64,000 bases of DNA from Planotetraspora sp. A-T 1434 (GCF_025420585.1 NZ_JAOEGB010000011.1:124001-188000); one strand, 5' to 3'; shown: positions 50,510 to 62,647, counted from the stretch's first letter. Made by a program: numbers and translations. The notes: generated by a model not told the origin, from the sequence alone.

Positions 50510-52252
50510 ATGGCGAAACGCACGGTGGCCGACCAGTTCGTGGAGATCCTGCTCGCCGCGGGGGTGCGGCACATGTACGGGGTCGTGGGTGACAGCCTCA
50601 ACCCCGTCGTGGACGCCGTCCGCCGCCACGAGGGCATCGAATGGGTGCACGTCAGGCACGAGGAGGCCGGCGCGTTCGCCGCGGGCGCGGAGGCCCAGCT
50701 CACCGGCCGGCTCGCCGCGTGCGCCGGGAGCTGCGGCCCGGGGAACGTCCATCTGATCAACGGTCTCTACGACGCCCACCGCAGCATGGCGCCGGTGATC
50801 GCGCTCGCCGCCCAGATCCCGAGCACCGAGATCGGCACGAGCTACTTCCAGGAGACCACCCCCACGCTGTACTTCCGGGAGTGCAGCTACTTCTGCGAGC
50901 TGGTCTCCCGGCCCGAGCAGCTGCCGAGGGTCACCCAGATCGCCATCCAGGAGGCGATCGGCAACGACGGGGTCGCGGTCGTGGTCCTGCCCGGCGACGT
51001 GGCCGACCTCCCGGCCGGCGGCGCCTACCTCGAGCATTCCTACCGGCTCGAACAGCAACCGACCGCCCGGCCGTCCGACGCCGTGCTGGAGGAGCTCGTC
51101 CAGATGATCGACGCGGCCAGGCGGGTGACGCTGTTCTGCGGTCGCGGTGTCGCCGGGGCGCACGACGAGGTGGTGGCCCTGGCCGCGCGGCTCAAGGCCC
51201 CCGTCGGCTACGCGCTTCGCGGCAAGGACTGGGTCGCCTACGACAATCCGTACGAGGTCGGGATGTCCGGGCTGCTCGGCTACGGCGCCTGCTACGAGGC
51301 CATGCACGAGTGCGACCTGCTGGTGCTGCTCGGCACGGACTTTCCGTACGTCCAGTTCATGCCGTCGGAGCCGAAGGTCGTCCAGGTGGATCTGCGCCGT
51401 GAACGCCTGGGCCGCCGCTCCCGGCTCGACCTCGGCGTCTGGGGGGATGCCAGGGAGACCGTGCGGGCGCTGCTGCCGCGAGTGGCGGAGAAGACCGACT
51501 TCGCCTTCCTCGACAAGATGCTGCGCCGGCACCACGATCTCGTCGGCCGGCTCCGCACGTATGCCACAGAGGTGAGCGGTCACCGCCCGATCCACCCGGA
51601 GCACGTCGCCGCCACCCTCGACGAGTTCGCGGCAGGCGACGCCGTCTTCACCGTCGACACCGGGATGTCCACCGTGTGGGCCGCGCGTCTCATCAACCCC
51701 AACGGGCGGCGACGCCTCATCGGGTCGTTCGTCCACGGTTCGATGGCCAACGCGCTGCCCCAGGCGATCGGCGCGCAGGTCGCCTACCCGGACCGGCAGG
51801 TCGTCGCCATGTGCGGGGACGGCGGCTTCGCCATGCTGATGGGCGACTTCCTCACCCTCCTGCAGTACGGCCTGCCGGTGAAGGTGGTCATCTTCAACAA
51901 CGGCTCGCTCGGCATGGTCGCGCTGGAGATGCTCGTCGCGGGCTACCCGCCGTACCAGACCGCATTGAAGAACCCCGACTTCGCCGCCATGGCGAGCGCG
52001 GCCGGGGTGAAGGGGATCAGGATCGAGGACCCGGCCGACGTCCGCGACGGCCTGCGGGAGGCTCTCGCGGCGGACGGGCCGGTGCTCGTGGACGTGCTCA
52101 CCGACCCGAACGCCCTGTCCATGCCGCCCAAGATCAAGGGGGAGCAGGTCAGGGGGTTCGCGCTGGCCATGACGAGGCTCGTCCTGGCGGGGGAGGCCGA
52201 CGAGGTCGTCAACATGGCCCGCAGCAACCTCCGCAACCTCCCCCGCCTCTGA
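50510..52252 (+). CDS. ThDP-dependent pyruvate oxidase/dehydrogenase (PoxB-type)
   Basis: 580 residues with three ThDP-enzyme domains: Pyr domain with the activating Glu in WVHVRHEEAGAFAAGAEAQL; central FAD-type domain (VTLFCGRGVAGAHDEVVALA); PP domain with GDGGFAMLMGDFLTLLQYGL and IFNNGSLGMVALEM. The length and C-terminal helix (VRGFALAMTRLVLAGEADEV) match ubiquinone-dependent pyruvate dehydrogenase PoxB, which oxidises pyruvate to acetate at the membrane. ATG 50510 lies 9 nt after AGAGAGG. Second gene of the malic-enzyme operon. Confidence 0.9.
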   Translation: MAKRTVADQFVEILLAAGVRHMYGVVGDSLNPVVDAVRRHEGIEWVHVRHEEAGAFAAGAEAQLTGRLAACAGSCGPGNVHLINGLYDAHRSMAPVIALAAQIPSTEIGTSYFQETTPTLYFRECSYFCELVSRPEQLPRVTQIAIQEAIGNDGVAVVVLPGDVADLPAGGAYLEHSYRLEQQPTARPSDAVLEELVQMIDAARRVTLFCGRGVAGAHDEVVALAARLKAPVGYALRGKDWVAYDNPYEVGMSGLLGYGACYEAMHECDLLVLLGTDFPYVQFMPSEPKVVQVDLRRERLGRRSRLDLGVWGDARETVRALLPRVAEKTDFAFLDKMLRRHHDLVGRLRTYATEVSGHRPIHPEHVAATLDEFAAGDAVFTVDTGMSTVWAARLINPNGRRRLIGSFVHGSMANALPQAIGAQVAYPDRQVVAMCGDGGFAMLMGDFLTLLQYGLPVKVVIFNNGSLGMVALEMLVAGYPPYQTALKNPDFAAMASAAGVKGIRIEDPADVRDGLREALAADGPVLVDVLTDPNALSMPPKIKGEQVRGFALAMTRLVLAGEADEVVNMARSNLRNLPRL

Positions 52253-52388
52253 GCTGACCTCCGACCTGCTCAGACCGGCCGCTGCCGGCCCGGCGCCGAG
52301 CGTCCAGTGCATGATCACGTACGGCGAAGCCGCAGGCAGGCGGGATGTGCGGGAAAGCGCGCATGATCACGGCGTGGGGGGTGGCGGG

Positions 52389-53324
52389 TCAGGCGGGGCG
52401 GGGGGCGATCTCCTCGAGCTCGGCCAGTGCCTCGTCGTCCGGGATCCAGGCGGCCGCGGCGGCGTTGGCCTTGACCTGCTCGGGGCGGGTCGCGCCCGCG
52501 ATCACCGAGGCCACGGCAGGCTGCGCGAGGAGACCGCCGATCGCCACGTCGAGCAGACTGACGCCCTGGCGCTGGGCGAACGCCTCCAGCTTCTCCACCA
52601 CGTCGAAGCGCTCGCCGGTGAGGTACTGCGGCCGGCCGGCCAGGCGGGTGCCCTCCGGCGCCCCCGCGCCCCGGCGGTACTTGCCCGTGAGCAGGCCGTT
52701 CGCCAGCGGGAAGTACGGCAGGAGGCCGATGCCGTGATGCAACAGCGCCGGGGTCAGCTCCCGCTCCGCCCGCCGGTCCAGCAGGCTGTACTCGTTCTGC
52801 GCGCTGACGAAGCGCTCGTATCCCTCGGTCCGGGCGATCCAGTCGGCGTCGGTCACCTGCCACCCCGCGAAGTTCGACGAGCCGACATAGCGGACCTTCC
52901 CCTCGCGGACCAGGTCGGACAGGGTGGACAGGGTCTCCTCGATCGGCGTCGAGGCGTCGGGGAAGTGAAGCTGGTAAAGGTCGATCCAGTCGGTCCGCAG
53001 CCGGCGCAGCGACCGCTCGACGGCCTTGCGGATGTACCGCCGGGAGCCTCGGGCTCCCCAATCCGGGCCATTCGCCCCGCCCGTGTCTCCGCCGAACTTG
53101 GTGGCCAGGACCACCTCGTCGCGGCGGCCCCGCAGGACCTCGCCCAGGAAGGTCTCCGACTCCCCGTAGATGTCGGCGGTGTCGATCAGGGTGATCCCGG
53201 CCTCGAAGGCGGCGTCGACCACGGCCCGCGTCGCGTCCAGGTCGATCCGGCGGCCGAAGTTGTTGCCCCCCAGGCCGACGGACGAGACGACGAGCCCCGA
53301 GTCCCCCAGCCGGCGATAAGTCAT
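52389..53324 (-). CDS. Aldo/keto reductase
   Basis: 311 residues, YghZ/Kv-beta-like AKR: YRRLGDSGLVVSSVGLGGNN, TLIDTADIYGESETFLGEVL (Asp, Tyr), VLATKFGGDTGG (Lys), WIDLYQLHFPDASTPIEETL (His), and a C-terminal SVIAGATRPEQVKANAAAA cofactor loop. ATG 53324 is chosen as the family-typical start. A GTG at 53372 has a better-placed GAGGAG and would add 16 residues. Stands alone, convergent with the PoxB gene. Confidence 0.9.
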   Translation of the reverse strand: MTYRRLGDSGLVVSSVGLGGNNFGRRIDLDATRAVVDAAFEAGITLIDTADIYGESETFLGEVLRGRRDEVVLATKFGGDTGGANGPDWGARGSRRYIRKAVERSLRRLRTDWIDLYQLHFPDASTPIEETLSTLSDLVREGKVRYVGSSNFAGWQVTDADWIARTEGYERFVSAQNEYSLLDRRAERELTPALLHHGIGLLPYFPLANGLLTGKYRRGAGAPEGTRLAGRPQYLTGERFDVVEKLEAFAQRQGVSLLDVAIGGLLAQPAVASVIAGATRPEQVKANAAAAAWIPDDEALAELEEIAPRPA

Positions 53325-53438
53325 GTCCACGCTGCCGGGCACCCTCGTGCCGGCTTCCGTGACAGCTCCCACGTCAACCACTCCTCACATGTACGGCACG
53401 CCGCCGCCATTCTCGGCGCGTACGGCAGCCGCATAAAA

Positions 53439-54302
53439 CTAGCGCCGCCTCGCGCGGAGCAGTTCCACGATCGCGGCGATGTCGGCGTCGCCCCAGCCAC
53501 GCTCCGCCGCCTCCTCGTAGCGCCGCTCGACGAGACGGGCGATCGGCAGGTCCAGGCCGGCGGCTTCGGCGACCTCGCGGGCCAGCCGCACGTCCTTGGC
53601 CCCGAGCCGGGTCGTGAACCAGCCTTCGTGATCGCCGCCGATGATGTCGTCGAGCCGGTTGTGCAGGGCGGGCGGGACGGTGGGCCAGGTGAAGAGCATC
53701 TCGCGCACCGTGTCCTCGCCGAACCCGGCGGCCTGCGCCGTGGCCACGGCCTCGGCGACGACGGCCACGGTGGACATGAGCAGGTAGTTGTTCAGCAGCT
53801 TCAACGTCACGGCGCAGCCGGGATCCTCACCGCAGTAGGAGTAGCCGGCGAACGCGTCCCGCCAGACCGCCTCCAGCTTCTCGACGGCTCGGCGATCTCC
53901 GCCGAGCAGGGCCGTGGCCTTCCCGACCACGACGGCCAGCGGCCCGCCGACGATCGGCGCCGCCACGAACCGGCCACCGGGCACGAGATCGCGCAGCTCA
54001 CGGGACATGGCGGGAGAGACGGTGCTCATGTCGGCCACGATCGGCCAGTCGCGGGTGGGCTCCAGACCGGCCAGCCGGCCCACGACCTCGCGGACGGCCT
54101 GGTCGTCGGCGAGCGACAGCAGCACGGCCTCCGCGTCGCGCGCGGCCTCGGCGGGCGAGGACGCCTCGATGGCCCCATCGCCGACCAGGTCCGCGGCCCT
54201 GCCCGGTGTCCGGTTCCAGACCGTGACCGCGAAGTGCTGACCGAGGAGCCGCTGGGCCAGGGCCCGGCCCATTCTCCCCATCCCGAGCACCGCTATCCGC
54301 AT
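53439..54302 (-). CDS. NAD(P)-dependent beta-hydroxyacid dehydrogenase/imine reductase-like
   Basis: 287 residues. N-terminal Rossmann fold RIAVLGMGRMGRALAQRLLG with VWNRTPGRAADL choosing NADPH, then VADMSTVSPAM and AAPIVGGPLAVVVGKATALL (substrate-binding D/G-S-x3-G region). In the helical C-terminal domain KLLNNYLLMSTVAVVAEAVA holds the catalytic-lysine position. Fits the 6-phosphogluconate dehydrogenase-like 3-hydroxyisobutyrate/glyoxylate reductase group. ATG 54302 follows AGGGGGG. Divergent from the Nudix gene. Confidence 0.9.
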   Translation of the reverse strand: MRIAVLGMGRMGRALAQRLLGQHFAVTVWNRTPGRAADLVGDGAIEASSPAEAARDAEAVLLSLADDQAVREVVGRLAGLEPTRDWPIVADMSTVSPAMSRELRDLVPGGRFVAAPIVGGPLAVVVGKATALLGGDRRAVEKLEAVWRDAFAGYSYCGEDPGCAVTLKLLNNYLLMSTVAVVAEAVATAQAAGFGEDTVREMLFTWPTVPPALHNRLDDIIGGDHEGWFTTRLGAKDVRLAREVAEAAGLDLPIARLVERRYEEAAERGWGDADIAAIVELLRARRR

Positions 54303-54396
54303 ATGGCACCCCCCTACGGCCATTGTCCTTTTTCTGTTTGCAGGGGCGCCGCCAGGGTGGCCCCGGGCGGGGAGGGCGTGCAGGAGGATGATGCCC

Positions 54397-55815
54397 ATGC
54401 ATCCTGTACGGCACAGCGTCCGGGCCATCCTCTTCGACGGCGAGGACATCGTCTTGTTCAAACGGGTGAAGCCGGGGCTCGAGCCGTACTGGATCACGCC
54501 GGGAGGCGGCGTGGAGCCGGCCGACACCTCGCCCGAGATGACCCTCCGCCGCGAACTGGACGAGGAGCTCGGCGCCACGGCCGGGCCCGCGCTGCGGGTC
54601 TTCACGGCCGCGGAGCCCGGCAGGCAGCTCATCGCGTACGCGTGCCGCCTGGTCGAGATGGACCTGACGCGGCGCAGCGGGCCGGAGTTCCTCGTCCCCG
54701 GCAACGGCGTCCACGTGATCGAGCGGGTGCGGCCGGAGAAGGTGCGCGAGCTGAACCTGGTCCCCCGGGAGCTGGCCGACTTCATCGCGGACAGCGCCGA
54801 TACGCTTCCCGGGCTGCTCGCCTCGGCCACCCACGCGCCGGGTCGCTACCGCCCCGTGGTCGACGTGCACCTCCTGCTGTTCGACGGCGACCGGGTGCTG
54901 CTCGGCCGCCGCCAGGGCACGGGCTACGCCGACGGGGAGTGGCAGATCATGCCGTCCGGGCATCTGGAGGAGGGCGAATCCGTCATCGACACGGCCGTGC
55001 GGGAGGCCCGGGAGGAGCTCGGGATCGACGTCTCCGGGCTGGACGTGGTCCATGTGATGCACCACCGCAACGCCGGGGGCACGGCACGGATCGGGTTCTT
55101 CCTCGTGGCCCGCGACCATGCCGGGACTCCGGTCAACGCCGAGCCGCACAAGTGCGCCGAGCTGGGCTGGTTTTCCGCCGACGACCTGCCGGAAGGCACG
55201 GTTCCCTATGCCCGCGCGGGCATCGAGGCCGTCCGGCGGAAGCTCGATTTCTCCCTGCACGGATGGGACGTCCCCGGTCCGGCCGAGTTGGAGGCGGAAG
55301 CCGTACGGGCCGGGTTCCGGCAGCTGAGCGTCGCGCTCATCCGACACCGCGACGGCGCGGTGTTCGTCCTGTCGGACGAGGAGACCGACCGCCTGCCCTC
55401 CACGGTCGTACGGCCAGGCGAGACGCTCGAAGCGGCCCTGGCCAGGGTCGCGAAGGCCGCTTCCCCGGCGTCATCCGCTTCCCAGGCGCCTCCGGCTTCG
55501 CCCCCTTCACCGCCCCCAGCCTCTTCATCCGCCGCGACGGCCTCCCCGGCATCTCCCGACTCACCAGTGGTGACGAGTTCGCAGGGCGCCCGCTTCATCG
55601 GGGCCGACGACTACGTGGCGGCCGACGGCGTATCGGGACGCCGTTTCACGTTCGCCGCCGCCCTGCCTGATCTCTCACCGGCGTCCGGCCTTTCATCGGC
55701 CCCCGCGTCTCCGGCGCATCCGAGCGTGCCGGGACGCTGGCTGGACGGGGGGTCCATCGACGCGACCCGCATGCCGCACTCCGAACGCATGCTGATCGCC
55801 AGGGCGCTTTTCTGA
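54397..55815 (+). CDS. Tandem Nudix-domain protein
   Basis: 472 residues. Two complete Nudix boxes: GGGVEPADTSPEMTLRRELD plus EELGA near residue 35, and GHLEEGESVIDTAVREAREE plus LGI near 190. A third degenerate domain follows from about residue 305 (RQLSVALIRHRDGAVFVLSD, VVRPGETLEAALARVAK) but lacks the RExxEE part and is split by about 45 residues of Ala/Ser/Pro-rich linker. It would hydrolyse nucleoside diphosphate derivatives. ATG 54397 gives a 9-nt gap to AGGAGG; ATGs at 54388 and 54391 are too close. Confidence 0.85.
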   Translation: MHPVRHSVRAILFDGEDIVLFKRVKPGLEPYWITPGGGVEPADTSPEMTLRRELDEELGATAGPALRVFTAAEPGRQLIAYACRLVEMDLTRRSGPEFLVPGNGVHVIERVRPEKVRELNLVPRELADFIADSADTLPGLLASATHAPGRYRPVVDVHLLLFDGDRVLLGRRQGTGYADGEWQIMPSGHLEEGESVIDTAVREAREELGIDVSGLDVVHVMHHRNAGGTARIGFFLVARDHAGTPVNAEPHKCAELGWFSADDLPEGTVPYARAGIEAVRRKLDFSLHGWDVPGPAELEAEAVRAGFRQLSVALIRHRDGAVFVLSDEETDRLPSTVVRPGETLEAALARVAKAASPASSASQAPPASPPSPPPASSSAATASPASPDSPVVTSSQGARFIGADDYVAADGVSGRRFTFAAALPDLSPASGLSSAPASPAHPSVPGRWLDGGSIDATRMPHSERMLIARALF

Positions 55816-55816
55816 T

Positions 55817-55830
55817 GTTTCACATGAAAC
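55817..55830. promoter_or_regulatory. parS-like palindrome 1
   Basis: GTTTCACATGAAAC differs by one central base from the ParB-binding consensus GTTTCACGTGAAAC. It lies just after the Nudix stop codon and 53 bases before the CsoR operator. Confidence 0.6.
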
Positions 55831-55882
55831 GGTAGTCACCCTCACCCTCACGCCCGGGATCGGCGGGCCCCAAATGTCGGGA

Positions 55883-55906
55883 AATACCATAGGGGGGTAT
55901 GGTGTT
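55883..55906. promoter_or_regulatory. CsoR operator in the copper operon promoter
   Basis: AATACCATA, six G, TATGGTGTT: 9-bp inverted arms with one mismatch. AT-flanked G-tract palindromes of this form are typical CsoR operators. It ends 34 nt before the csoR ATG; Cu(I) binding would release the repressor. Confidence 0.75.
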
Positions 55907-55940
55907 GTTCTGGGTGGGACCACGGGACAGGGGTGGAGAT

Positions 55941-56222
55941 ATGGCTGGATACACCGACTCCAAGCAGGACCACTTGACGCGGCTGCGCCGGATCGAGGGG
56001 CAGGTGCGCGGCCTGCAACGGATGGTCGAGGAGGACAAGTACTGCATCGACGTCCTCACTCAGGTCTCGGCCGCCAACCGCGCGCTTCAGTCCTTCGCCC
56101 TGTCGCTGCTCGAAGAGCACATGAGCCACTGCGTGGCGGACGCGGCCGCGAAGGGAGGCGCGGAGGCGGACGCCAAGATCAAGGAAGCCTCCGACGCCAT
56201 CGCGCGCCTCGTCCGCTCCTGA
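55941..56222 (+). CDS. csoR: Copper-sensing repressor CsoR
   Basis: 93 residues of the all-helical DUF156/CsoR fold. The Cu(I) ligands of the family are present as Cys35, His60 and Cys64 (KYCIDVLTQVSAANRA and LLEEHMSHCVADA). The N-terminal RLRRIEGQVRGLQRMVEEDK is the DNA-facing helix. ATG 55941 follows GTGGAG; an earlier GTG lies within the operator and is not a start. First gene of csoR-copZ-(exported protein)-copA and expected to repress them. Confidence 0.95.
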   Translation: MAGYTDSKQDHLTRLRRIEGQVRGLQRMVEEDKYCIDVLTQVSAANRALQSFALSLLEEHMSHCVADAAAKGGAEADAKIKEASDAIARLVRS

Positions 56223-56307
56223 CCTTCCCGACGGGCTTCCCCCGGCGGTCTTCTCTGGCTGCCAGGGCCTTCCGCCACCACAACCACCACCACGAGGAGT
56301 GATCGCC

Positions 56308-56520
56308 ATGACCACCACCACATACACCGTAACCGGCATGACCTGCGGCCACTGCGTCAGCTCGGTCAAGGAGGAGGTCGGAGAAGTCCCCGGTGTCACG
56401 GGCGTCGATGTCGACCTGAAGACCGGCCTGGTCACGGTGACAAGTGACGGCCCCATTGACGCGACCGACGTCGGCGCCGCCGTGCGGACCGCCGGATACG
56501 AACTGGCGGACCGGCCGTGA
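56308..56520 (+). CDS. copZ: Copper chaperone CopZ (HMA domain)
   Basis: 70 residues, a single heavy-metal-associated ferredoxin-like domain: TYTVTGMTCGHCVSSVKEEV with the CxxC copper site, then VTGVDVDLKTGLVTVTSDGP and [13 protein letters not shown]. It delivers Cu(I) to CopA and CsoR. ATG 56308 is 9 nt after GAGGAG. Its TGA overlaps the GTG of the next gene (GTGA). Confidence 0.95.
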   Translation: MTTTTYTVTGMTCGHCVSSVKEEVGEVPGVTGVDVDLKTGLVTVTSDGPIDATDVGAAVRTAGYELADRP

Positions 56521-57581
56521 ACACCCCGGCCAAGCTCGGAGCCTACGTCGTCGGCTTGACGGTGATCTTCGGCGGCGCGCTGGGAGCGGGTAGGTCCGCC
56601 GGCCCGGTGGGCTCCGCCGCCACCGAAGCCCACAACAGGCCGGACGCCCACAGCAGGCCGGACGCGCACAACACCCATGGCACCGGCGACGCCGAAGGCC
56701 CGCACGACACCGGCGACGCCGGGGGCCCCGACGCCGGTGACGCCCACGGCGGGGATCACAGCGATCGAGCGGATGCCCCGCCGATCCCCGAAGGGCTCCA
56801 GATATCCGTGAACGGCTACACCCTCAGCCCGCTGACCTCGACCATCGAGCCCGGCGAAGCCACCGATTTCCGGTTCACCGTCATCGGCCCCGACGGGAAG
56901 CCCGTCACGGGCTATCAGACTCGGCACGACAAGAAGCTGCATTTCATCGTGGTCAGGCGGGATCTCACCGGGTTCCAGCACCTGCACCCCCAACTCCTGG
57001 ACAACGGCGTCTGGTCGGTACGGTTGTCGCTGCCGGAAGCCGGGCCGTACCGCGCGTTCGCGGACTTCGCACCCGATGATCACGAGGCTCTGACACTGGG
57101 GATGGATCTGAACGCCGCCGGCGACTACGAGCCGAAGGCGCTGCCACCGGTCTCCCGTACGGCCACAGTCGACGGCTACACCGTTACTCTGGACGGGGAG
57201 CTGAACGGCGGCGGGTCGAGCCCGCTGACCTTGAAGATCACCAAGGACGGCGAGCCGGTCACCGACCTCCAGCCCTATCTCGGCGCCTACGGCCACTTGG
57301 TCGCCCTGCGGGCGGGAGACCTGGGTTACCTGCACGTTCACCCGGACGGATCGCCCGGCGACGGCAGGACCCCGGCCGGACCGGAGATCACCTTCCACGC
57401 CGAGGTGCCGACCGGCGGCGACTACCGGCTGTTTCTGGACTTCAAGCACGCGGGAGCCGTACACACCGCCGATTTCACCGCCCGCGCCGGTCAGGCCGCC
57501 CCCACGGCCTCGACACCGGCCTCGGCACCGGCCGTGACGCCCGCGCAGCAGGAGCACTCCGATGAGCACTCAGGCCACTGA
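56517..57581 (+). CDS. His/Asp-rich exported protein of the copper operon
   Basis: 354 residues. N-terminal signal-anchor ([18 protein letters not shown]), then a roughly 50-residue low-complexity stretch rich in H, D and G ([20 protein letters not shown] and [13 protein letters not shown]) that could bind metal. Two beta-sandwich domains follow ([34 protein letters not shown] and [20 protein letters not shown]), and a His-rich tail [11 protein letters not shown]. The LHVHP/LHPQ motifs are probable copper ligands. GTG 56517 overlaps the copZ stop. Probably an extracytoplasmic copper-binding partner of CopA. Confidence 0.82.
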   Translation: MNTPAKLGAYVVGLTVIFGGALGAGRSAGPVGSAATEAHNRPDAHSRPDAHNTHGTGDAEGPHDTGDAGGPDAGDAHGGDHSDRADAPPIPEGLQISVNGYTLSPLTSTIEPGEATDFRFTVIGPDGKPVTGYQTRHDKKLHFIVVRRDLTGFQHLHPQLLDNGVWSVRLSLPEAGPYRAFADFAPDDHEALTLGMDLNAAGDYEPKALPPVSRTATVDGYTVTLDGELNGGGSSPLTLKITKDGEPVTDLQPYLGAYGHLVALRAGDLGYLHVHPDGSPGDGRTPAGPEITFHAEVPTGGDYRLFLDFKHAGAVHTADFTARAGQAAPTASTPASAPAVTPAQQEHSDEHSGH

Positions 57582-59877
57582 CGCCGGCCGGGAGCCACAC
57601 TGGGAGAAAGGAGAGGTGATGGCATTCGTCACCGATGGCAGGCCGCCGGTCTCCTTGGGCGCCGTCGAGCTCTCAATCAGCGGCATGACCTGCGCGTCCT
57701 GCGCCGCCCGGATCGAGCGCAAGCTGAACAAGCTGGACGGCGTGAGCGCGACGGTCAACTACGCCACGGAGAAGGCGAAGGTGACCTTCCCCGAGAGCGT
57801 CGCGGTCCGCGACCTGATCACCGAGGTGGAGAAGGCGGGCTACACCGCCGAGTTGCCGGCTCCGCCACCATCCGACACCGACGCCCGGGAGAGCGAGGCG
57901 GTGGACGAGCTCCGCCCCCTCCGCCTGCGGCTGCTCATCTCGGCGGTCCTCGCCGTACCGGTCGTGGCCATGGCCATGATCCCGGCCCTGCAGTTCACCA
58001 ACTGGCAGTGGCTGTCGCTCACCCTCACCGCTCCGGTCGTCGTCTACGGCGGATGGCCCTTCCACAAGGCCGCCTGGACCAACCTGCGCCACGGCGCCGC
58101 CACCATGGACACGTTGATCTCCATCGGCACCATCGCGGCCTTCGGCTGGTCGCTGTGGGCGCTGTTCCTCGGCAGCGCGGGCATGCGGGGGATGACCCAC
58201 GCCTTCACGTTCACCATCCAGCGGACCGACGGGTCGGGGAACATCTACCTGGAGGCGGCGGCGGGCGTCACCGCGTTCATCCTGGCCGGGCGCTACTTCG
58301 AGGCCCGGTCGAAGCGCCGCGCGGGCGCCGCCCTGCGGGCGCTGCTGCAGCTCGGCGCCAAGGACGTGGCCGTGCTGCGCGACGGCCAGGAAACGCGGAT
58401 CCCCAGTGACCGGCTCGCCGCCGGGGACCTGTTCGTCGTACGGCCCGGCGAGAAGATCGCCACAGACAGCGTGATCGAGGAGGGCTCCTCCGCCGTCGAC
58501 ACCTCCATGCTGACCGGCGAGTCCGTCCCCGTCGAGGTGCGGCCGGGCGACCCGGTCACCGGGGCCACCGTCAACGCCGGGGGGCGGCTCGTCGTCCGGG
58601 CCACCCGGGTCGGGGCCGACACCCAGCTCGCCCAGATGGCCAGGCTGGTGGAGGAGGCCCAGACCGGCAAGGCGCAGGCCCAGCGGCTGGCCGACCGGAT
58701 CTCGGCCGTCTTCGTCCCGATCGTCATCGCGCTGGCCGTGGGGACGCTCGGCTTCTGGCTCGGCACGGGAGGCGGCGCTGGTGCGGCGTTCACGGCGGCG
58801 GTAGCCGTACTGATCATCGCGTGCCCCTGCGCGCTGGGCCTGGCGACGCCGACCGCGCTGCTGGTCGGCACCGGAAGGGGAGCCCAGCTCGGCATCCTGA
58901 TCAAGGGCCCGGAGGCGCTGGAGTCGACTCGGGCGATCGACACCATCGTGCTGGACAAGACGGGCACCGTCACCGAGGGCCGGATGACCCTACTGGACGT
59001 GTTCGTCGCGGACGGCGAGGACGCCGATGAGGTCCTGCGGCTGGCCGGAGCCCTGGAGCACGCCTCGGAGCACCCGATCGCCCAGGCCGTCGCCCGCGGC
59101 GCGGCCGAACGTGTGGGTGAGCTGCCCGCGCCGGAGGACTTCGCCAACGTCGAGGGGCGCGGCGTCCAGGGGATCGTGGACGGGCACGCGGTGCTGGTCG
59201 GACGGCCGGCCCTGCTGGCCGACTGGTCCCAGCATCTGCCCGCCCAGCTGGAGCGGAAGCTGCACACGGCCCAGGCCGCAGGCCGTACGGCTGTCGCGGT
59301 CGGCTGGGACGGCACCGCCCGCGCGGTGCTCACGGTCGCGGACGTGGTGAAGCCCACGTCGGCGAAGGCCGTCGCGGAGTTGCGCGCCCTGGGGCTGACG
59401 CCGTTCCTGCTCACCGGTGACAACGAGGCCGTCGCCCGCGCGGTGGCGGCCGAGGTCGGCATCTCCCCGGACGACGTGATCGCCGAGGTGCTGCCCGCCG
59501 ACAAGGTCGATGTGATCAAGCGGCTGCAGTCCGAAGGACGGACCGTCGCCATGGTGGGGGACGGCGTCAACGACGCCGCCGCGCTCGCCCAGGCCGACCT
59601 GGGCCTCGCCATGGGCACGGGCACCGACGCGGCCATCGAGGCGTCCGACCTCACGCTGGTCCGCGGCGACCTGCGGACGGCGGCCGACGCCATCCGGCTC
59701 TCCCGCCGGACCCTCGCCACCATCAAGGGCAACCTCTTCTGGGCATTCGCCTACAACGTGGCCGCCCTGCCGCTGGCCGCCGCCGGCCTGCTCAACCCCA
59801 TGATCGCCGGAGCCGCCATGGCGTTCTCGTCGGTGTTCGTGGTGAGCAACAGCCTGCGGCTGCGAAGCTTCCGGTGA
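57562..59877 (+). CDS. copA: Copper-translocating P1B-type ATPase CopA
   Basis: 771 residues: N-terminal HMA domain ([20 protein letters not shown]), eight predicted transmembrane helices, actuator TGES ([12 protein letters not shown]), CPC in [17 protein letters not shown] for Cu(I) transport, phosphorylation DKTGT, HP motif ([13 protein letters not shown]) and [16 protein letters not shown]. It exports Cu(I). ATG 57562 overlaps the preceding gene by 20 nt and has GGAG at 7 nt. ATG 57619 has a stronger AAAGGAG and would drop 19 non-conserved residues; either is possible. Confidence 0.96.
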   Translation: MSTQATDAGREPHWEKGEVMAFVTDGRPPVSLGAVELSISGMTCASCAARIERKLNKLDGVSATVNYATEKAKVTFPESVAVRDLITEVEKAGYTAELPAPPPSDTDARESEAVDELRPLRLRLLISAVLAVPVVAMAMIPALQFTNWQWLSLTLTAPVVVYGGWPFHKAAWTNLRHGAATMDTLISIGTIAAFGWSLWALFLGSAGMRGMTHAFTFTIQRTDGSGNIYLEAAAGVTAFILAGRYFEARSKRRAGAALRALLQLGAKDVAVLRDGQETRIPSDRLAAGDLFVVRPGEKIATDSVIEEGSSAVDTSMLTGESVPVEVRPGDPVTGATVNAGGRLVVRATRVGADTQLAQMARLVEEAQTGKAQAQRLADRISAVFVPIVIALAVGTLGFWLGTGGGAGAAFTAAVAVLIIACPCALGLATPTALLVGTGRGAQLGILIKGPEALESTRAIDTIVLDKTGTVTEGRMTLLDVFVADGEDADEVLRLAGALEHASEHPIAQAVARGAAERVGELPAPEDFANVEGRGVQGIVDGHAVLVGRPALLADWSQHLPAQLERKLHTAQAAGRTAVAVGWDGTARAVLTVADVVKPTSAKAVAELRALGLTPFLLTGDNEAVARAVAAEVGISPDDVIAEVLPADKVDVIKRLQSEGRTVAMVGDGVNDAAALAQADLGLAMGTGTDAAIEASDLTLVRGDLRTAADAIRLSRRTLATIKGNLFWAFAYNVAALPLAAAGLLNPMIAGAAMAFSSVFVVSNSLRLRSFR

Positions 59878-59886
59878 GCCGGCGCC

Positions 59887-59900
59887 GTTTCATGTGAAAC
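59887..59900. promoter_or_regulatory. parS-like palindrome 2
   Basis: GTTTCATGTGAAAC is the exact reverse complement of site 1 at 55817, again one base from the parS consensus, 10 bases after the copA stop. The two sites bracket the copper operon in opposite orientation. Confidence 0.6.
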
Positions 59901-60026
59901 CTTGACGGCCGGGAGATCGCGAACCTTCTTGGCGTTTTCGGTGGGGATGTAGAGAACGTGTCGCGTGCTCCGAACTACCTGTGAGAGGCCGCCCAGACCG
60001 GGGCGCCGACCATGAGGGGTGAAGAC

Positions 60027-60385
60027 ATGAAGTACATGCTCTCGATCTACGGCAACGACGAGCTCTGGGCGTCCTACTCCGAGGAGCGGTTCGCCTCGCT
60101 GATCGCGGCGGACGCGGCGTTCCAGAAGGAGATCCGCGAGTCCGGAGAGCTCGTCAGCGTGGAGGGCCTGGCCGACTCGGTCAAGGCGAAGACCGTCCGG
60201 GTGCGAGACGGCCTCCCGGTCGTGACCGACGGGCCGTACCTGCGGTCCAAGGACTATCTGGCCAGCTACTTCGTGGTCGACTGCGAGAGCCTCGACCGGG
60301 CGATCGAGCTGGCCGCCCGTTACCCCGCCGCCCGCGACAACGGGGTGGAAGTGCGGCCCCTCATGAACCAGTCCGGGACGGAGAT

Positions 60386-60389
<4 letters not shown>
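60027..60389 (+). CDS. YCII-domain (DGPF) protein
   Basis: 120 residues, a single YCII-related domain: KYMLSIYGNDELWASYSEER, RVRDGLPVVTDGPYLRSKDY (containing the D-G-P-Y variant of DGPF), and SYFVVDCESLDRAIELAARY. These small proteins are encoded next to ECF42 sigma factors, and the next gene is one. ATG 60027 follows AGGGGTG. Stop overlaps the sigma TTG as TTGA. Confidence 0.92.

Positions 60390-62647
<2,258 letters not shown>

Noticed and set aside
59959-59985. TGTCGC upstream of the YCII gene as an ECF42 promoter
   Set aside because: The described ECF42 -35 is TGTCGA with a CGA-type -10; here the last base differs and no suitable -10 lies about 17 nt downstream.
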